A stretch of 8,615 bases of DNA from SURF-21 sp964592775 (GTDB taxonomy: Bacteria; Actinomycetota; Geothermincolia; Geothermincolales; RBG-13-55-18), in NCBI GenBank assembly GCA_964592775.1, contig CAZQFX010000119.1:1-8615 (forward strand), in the 5' to 3' direction. The first letter of the stretch is position 1. Every line of letters begins with the position of its first letter. A program made the position numbers and the translations under genes. A model generated the notes under the pieces. It worked only from the letters and a program-made list of their open reading frames with translations, did not search any database and was not told the DNA's origin. This document shows positions 5,625 to 8,615 of the stretch, piece after piece.

Positions 5625-5800
5625 TTCCGCCAATTATGCCCTCAACAGTCGTTAATTCTTTCTTCAGCAGGACCTCGTTTCCCTTTATATTCACAATAAT
5701 CCTCTTATTCTTGTTCGGTAACCGCCGCATATACACAATATATCGTATCTACATGATTTAAATATTGACGTCAGGCAACGCGTAGGAATTATTGGCGGAA
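5625..5800. repeat. 176-bp AT-rich segment with 16-bp terminal inverted repeats (MITE-like)
   Basis: The left end 5625-5640 (TTCCGCCAATTATGCC) and the reverse complement of the right end 5785-5800 (TTCCGCCAATAATTCC) agree at 14 of 16 positions, with the outer ten identical. The interior is AT-rich. No clear target-site duplication flanks it. A 36-codon minus-strand frame (5620-5730) lies inside but has no ribosome-binding site. It could be a small non-autonomous element or a paired regulatory site. Confidence 0.45.
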
Positions 5801-5943
5801 GTCTAAGACCCGTTATGAACACACTGTGGTTATCGTCGTATCTCCCGTACCCCGATGTATGAACGCGCCCAGGTTCGACGGCCGACACACGCCGACTCGC
5901 TTGTCCCATGCAGCGCGGGACCGCATCGGCGCTCTCGGTAAAT

Positions 5944-6007
5944 TGCCGCGATTATGGAGCCTGTTGCATAGACATCGTACGAATCTCGCTCTCCCAAAAT
6001 CGCGGCA
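5944..6007. repeat. Spaced inverted repeat
   Basis: TGCCGCGATT (5944-5953) and AATCGCGGCA (5998-6007) are perfect 10-bp inverted copies separated by 44 bp. The left arm shares GCGATTATG with the sequence just before the 176-bp segment (5616-5624). No function is evident. Confidence 0.35.
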
Positions 6008-6132
6008 TGATAGGCATCGTAATGGAGGGCGAACTGTCAATAATGGGCCATTTCGGTGAATACGTGGAGAGCAATATGTCTGACGCAGGGTTTGTGCGAC
6101 AGCCTTTATGAACACGTGTATTCAGCTCGCCG

Positions 6133-7407
6133 TCACTTCAGGTTCTGAAGTACACGCAGAACCTCGTCGAGGTTGTCGACGGCGTAGAGTTCGAGGTCGG
6201 TCGTGAACTCGGCCAGGTCTTCCTGGTTCTCGATTGGATAGATGAAGACCTCGGCTCCCTCGCTTTCGGCGGCCCTGATCTTGAAGGGAAGGCCTCCGAT
6301 GGGGCCGATATCGCCGTCCAGGAGGATCTCGCCCGTGCCCGCGATTTTCTCTCCACCCGTCAGGTCGTCGGAGGTGAGGGTGTTCACCAGGGAGAGGGTC
6401 ATCATCAGCCCGGCAGAAGGCCCTTTCACCGTTGCCAAGTCCCACTCGACCTCCACGCTCGCGGAGTAAGTGAAGTATTCTCGCAGGTATACGCCGATCA
6501 CAGGCCGTTCCAGCTCGGGGGAATAGACCGGCCGTACCTGAACCTCCCTCACTCCATCCTCCAGCAATCCGGCGAGGTCGGGACGCTGCGACGCCCCCTC
6601 CTCTATCGCCTCGTTCACCTCGTCCGCCAGTTCCGCGTCCGTCTCCTTCACCTGCAGGGTGATCGTGCCTCCCTCCGGTACGGAGGCGACCACTTCCGTG
6701 AACCTGGAGACGCTTCCCGCCGCCTCGCCGTTCACTCCCACGATCACCTCGCCGGGATGGATGAGCCCGTAGGCGGGATAATCCTCCCCCACGTCGACCA
6801 CGAACAGCCCCAGCTCCGTTACTTCCACGGGAATACCCACTTCCCGCAGGCCTACCACCACGGCGGTGTTTTCGCTGAGGAAGGTGATCACGATGTCCAC
6901 CGTCTCCTGCTTCTCCATATCGAGGTCCTCACCGAGGTAATCCCGGATCTTCATCATCTCTATATCCTCGTCGAAGAGGGAGAGCAGCTTGTTTATCAGG
7001 CGGGCTTCCTGCAGACGGACCGAGGTGAGAAGCAGCTCCCCCTGCGATGGGTAGGTCTGGGCCCCCTTTACCGTAAGGTCTTCCTGCAGGTCGAATGAAG
7101 GCCCGGGTCCTTCCAGGAGAAAGCCGGTGGGCACGATGACGAGCATGAAGACAAGCGGCACCAGGAGAGGCACGAGCAGCTTCGCCAGGGCCGCGCCCGC
7201 GCTCTCGGGCCGGCTGGGCGGCTTGGGCGGCTTCATCACTCCCCGGTAGGGTCCTCCCGGGTAGGGGCCTTGCTGATACGGTCCTCCCGGGTATGGCTGG
7301 TATGGTCCTCCCTGGTAAGGTTGCCCCTGGTGGGGTTCTTCCTGGTGGGGTTCTTCCTGGTCAGGACCGGAAAGATTCTGGGGGCCTCCGTCTGATTGCA
7401 TCGTCAT
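6133..7407 (-). CDS. Membrane-anchored PDZ/Lon-type (S16) serine protease, YlbL-like
   Basis: A 424-residue protein. Residues 1-56 are a cytoplasmic, low-complexity Pro/Gly/Gln/Tyr-rich tail (repeats such as QEEPH and GGPYQ). Residues 74-98 form one transmembrane helix, and the rest should lie outside the cell. A PDZ-like region spans about 199-290 (HPGEVIVGVNGEAA is its core). The C-terminal Lon proteolytic domain shows VKGPSAGLMMTLSL with nucleophile Ser331, and GDIGPIGGLPFKIRAA with general base Lys376, so the Ser-Lys dyad is intact. There is no AAA+ domain. The arrangement matches the YlbL group of secreted PDZ-Lon proteases in Gram-positive bacteria; the substrate here is unknown. The ATG at 7407 overlaps the amrS stop codon as ATGA, indicating translational coupling. 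A longer frame to 7518 would run deep into amrS and is unlikely. Confidence 0.92.
   Translation of the reverse strand: MTMQSDGGPQNLSGPDQEEPHQEEPHQGQPYQGGPYQPYPGGPYQQGPYPGGPYRGVMKPPKPPSRPESAGAALAKLLVPLLVPLVFMLVIVPTGFLLEGPGPSFDLQEDLTVKGAQTYPSQGELLLTSVRLQEARLINKLLSLFDEDIEMMKIRDYLGEDLDMEKQETVDIVITFLSENTAVVVGLREVGIPVEVTELGLFVVDVGEDYPAYGLIHPGEVIVGVNGEAAGSVSRFTEVVASVPEGGTITLQVKETDAELADEVNEAIEEGASQRPDLAGLLEDGVREVQVRPVYSPELERPVIGVYLREYFTYSASVEVEWDLATVKGPSAGLMMTLSLVNTLTSDDLTGGEKIAGTGEILLDGDIGPIGGLPFKIRAAESEGAEVFIYPIENQEDLAEFTTDLELYAVDNLDEVLRVLQNLK
7326..7355. repeat. Tandem 15-bp repeat inside the protease tail
   Basis: Two identical tandem copies of cctggtggggttctt (7326-7340 and 7341-7355) encode the duplicated QEEPH-type segment. 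Related ggtcctcccgggta units recur at about 7247-7315 and encode the GGPY repeats. Slippage here could change tail length without breaking the reading frame. Confidence 0.75.
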
Positions 7408-8390
7408 AGGACTACGTCCGCCTTTCTGCCGCATTTGCCGCAAGCGCCGTTTTCTATGCCTTTCAAAGTAGTCCCGTAGCCTCTGCGGGCGATGAGGAGG
7501 TTGCCGCATCGGGGGCAATACGTATGCAAGCCGTCCCGCGCCGCCACGTTTCCCAGGTAGACGTAATCGAGTTTCTCGCGCGCGATCTCCCGGGCACGCA
7601 ACAGCGAGGAAAGAGGCGTGGGCTCGATGGTCATCTTGTAGCTGGGGAAGTAGGCGGAGAAATGCAGAGGGGTCTCCCGCCCCAGGCTGGACACGAAGTT
7701 CACCAGCTCGCCAAAGAGCTCGTCGGTGCCGTTGAGGGTGGGGATGACTAGGTTCGTGATCTCAACGTGGATTCCCGCTTCTTTCGCCGCGTGGCAGGTG
7801 GCCAGTACCGGCTCCAGCTTGGATTTGCAGATCTTGCGGTAGAAGTCCGGGTCCATGGACTTGACGTCGATGTTCATGGCGTCGACGAAAGGTGCCAGGC
7901 GCGCGAAGGGCTTGGGGTTGACTGAGCCATTGGTGACCAGTACGTTCACTAGCCCTACCTCTTTCGCCACCTCGGAACACTCCAGGACAAACTCGTACCA
8001 GATGGTGGGCTCGTTGTAGGTGTAGGCGATTCCCACCGACCCCTCCGTCAGGGCTTCGTCCACCGCCTGTTGCGCGGTTATCTCCACGGTCAGGGCGTCG
8101 GGCTGCAGCATGTGCCAGTTCTGGCAGAAATCGCAGTGCTGGTTGCACCCCCGCGTTCCCAGGGAATAGATCATGTAGCCGGGGTGGAAATGATATAGAG
8201 GCTTCTTCTCGATGGGGTCCATGCCCCTGGCCATGGCGCGGTTGTAGATCTCCGAATAGAGTACCCCGTCGAGGTTGATGCGCACTTTGCAGAAGCCCCT
8301 CCTTCCTACCGCAATAGTGCAGTCCTGGGGGCAGAGAAGGCAGTGGGCTTTCTCGCCCTGCAGCTTCTCGTAGTAGAGCGCTTCTTTCAT
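7404..8390 (-). CDS. amrS: AmrS-type radical SAM enzyme (AmmeMemoRadiSam system)
   Basis: A 328-residue cytoplasmic radical SAM protein. The radical SAM 4Fe-4S motif is C82NQHC86DFC89Q, inside the SLGTRGCNQHCDFCQNWH block typical of AmrS and pyruvate formate-lyase-activating-like enzymes. An N-terminal cysteine cluster (C17, C20, C24, C34: HCLLCPQDC and RRGFC) and a C-terminal zinc-ribbon-like set (CPRCGN and CGKCGR) are also family features. VGIAYTYNEPTIWYEF, LVTNGSVN and AMNIDVKS fit the TIM-barrel strands. The partners AMMECR1 and MEMO1, from which the system takes its name, are not encoded in this window; the reaction catalysed is not established. The start at 8390 follows GGAGGTG by six bases; the 17 extra in-frame residues up to 8441 run into the repeat element. 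The protease gene overlaps its stop codon by four bases, so the two form an operon. Confidence 0.93.
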   Translation of the reverse strand: MKEALYYEKLQGEKAHCLLCPQDCTIAVGRRGFCKVRINLDGVLYSEIYNRAMARGMDPIEKKPLYHFHPGYMIYSLGTRGCNQHCDFCQNWHMLQPDALTVEITAQQAVDEALTEGSVGIAYTYNEPTIWYEFVLECSEVAKEVGLVNVLVTNGSVNPKPFARLAPFVDAMNIDVKSMDPDFYRKICKSKLEPVLATCHAAKEAGIHVEITNLVIPTLNGTDELFGELVNFVSSLGRETPLHFSAYFPSYKMTIEPTPLSSLLRAREIAREKLDYVYLGNVAARDGLHTYCPRCGNLLIARRGYGTTLKGIENGACGKCGRKADVVL

Positions 8391-8435
8391 ATCTACACCT
8401 CCATCCCGTCGACACTCCCTATGATAATCGATTGT

Positions 8436-8505
8436 TCCCACCCGGGGTCAGCCCTGGAACGGGATCGGCAAATCCCACCCGGGGTCAGCCCTGGAACGGG
8501 ATCGG
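8436..8505. repeat. Two direct copies of a 33-bp REP-like element
   Basis: Copies at 8436-8468 and 8473-8505 are identical over 33 bp and separated by CAAA, giving a 37-bp period. Each contains CCCGGGGTCAGCCCTGG followed by AACGGGATCGG. A third, partial match to the first bases (AATCCCACC) occurs at 8518-8526. They lie upstream of the amrS start. Confidence 0.85.
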
Positions 8506-8558
8506 GAGCCGACGGCAATCCCACCTGGGACATGCCACCGTCGCGTCAACATACAATC

Positions 8559-8579
8559 CCCGATCCCGTTCCAGGGCTG
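8559..8579. repeat. Inverted copy of the REP-like element core
   Basis: This 21-bp segment is the exact reverse complement of 8486-8506, the core of the second direct copy. Together they could fold into a 21-bp stem with a 52-base loop. Direct copies with one facing inverted copy are typical of repetitive extragenic elements, some of which are mobilised by REP-associated tyrosine transposases. No such transposase is present in this window. Confidence 0.8.
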
Positions 8580-8615
8580 GAATGATAAAGACCGGACGCC
8601 TCCGAACAATTAGGT

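Larger units (their letters stand above)
5585..6132. other. Intergenic region without a convincing gene
   Basis: About 550 bp between the veg promoter and the protease stop codon. Open frames on both strands are short, lack good ribosome-binding sites and resemble no family I know. The left third is clearly AT-rich compared with the surroundings. The stretch holds the inverted repeats at 5625-5800 and 5944-6007, a TGACGTCA palindrome at 5766-5773 and a ttatgaacac direct repeat at 5813 and 6106. It may be a decayed insertion. Confidence 0.55.

Noticed and set aside
5813..6115. Open frames of 67-100 codons on both strands in the gene-free stretch
   Set aside because: Start sites lack ribosome-binding sites, the products are basic and compositionally odd, and no family resemblance was seen.
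7762..8415. 217-codon minus-strand frame overlapping amrS
   Set aside because: It is a shifted frame of amrS; the amrS frame carries all radical SAM and cysteine motifs, while this one is Arg/Pro/Gly-rich without motifs.
8436..8579. CRISPR array
   Set aside because: There are only two direct copies with a 4-bp spacer plus an inverted copy; CRISPR arrays have 25-40-bp unique spacers and all repeats in one direction.

Overview
This window looks like a moderately high-GC bacterial chromosome segment carrying one lower-GC accessory patch. The gene set is a SigB/SigF-type sigma factor with anti-sigma and STAS-antagonist partners, a Veg-family protein, a membrane-anchored PDZ/Lon-type protease and an AmrS-type radical SAM enzyme. 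That combination, with actinobacterial-looking codon use, suggests a deep-branching, probably anaerobic actinobacterium or a Gram-positive relative. This placement is inference; no marker gene settles it.

Positions 1 to about 2200 are the accessory patch. It holds a decayed tyrosine-recombinase fragment on the plus strand, followed by three minus-strand genes: a helix-hairpin-helix, glycosylase-like protein, an unrecognised 106-residue protein and an EVE-domain protein. It abuts a tRNA-Tyr gene (2211-2295, minus), a common integration target, and its base composition is visibly more AT-rich than the rest. The EVE reader beside a glycosylase-like fold is the best candidate here for an undescribed system, possibly one that senses modified DNA.

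Positions 2211 to 4091 form the tRNA-Tyr and sigma-regulation block. The tRNA has its own good promoter inside the 3' end of the STAS gene, a hairpin in its presumed 5' leader and a strong terminator. The STAS antagonist gene (minus) is divergent from a two-gene plus-strand unit encoding an RsbW-like anti-sigma factor and a SigB/SigF-family sigma factor. Together they make a partner-switching circuit, but the anti-sigma protein has lost recognisable ATP-binding boxes.

Positions 4161 to 5580 hold two minus-strand housekeeping-type genes, one for a DUF72 (YecE-like) protein and one for a Veg-family protein. The veg promoter is bracketed by a perfect dyad and the gene ends in a GC-rich terminator. 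Positions 5585 to 6132 have no convincing gene but contain a 176-bp AT-rich segment bounded by 16-bp inverted repeats, plus smaller repeats.

Positions 6133 to 8390 are a minus-strand operon: amrS followed, with an ATGA overlap, by a membrane-anchored PDZ/Lon-like serine protease with a Pro/Gly/Tyr/Gln-rich N-terminal tail. Upstream of amrS (8436-8579) lie two direct copies and one inverted copy of a REP-like element.
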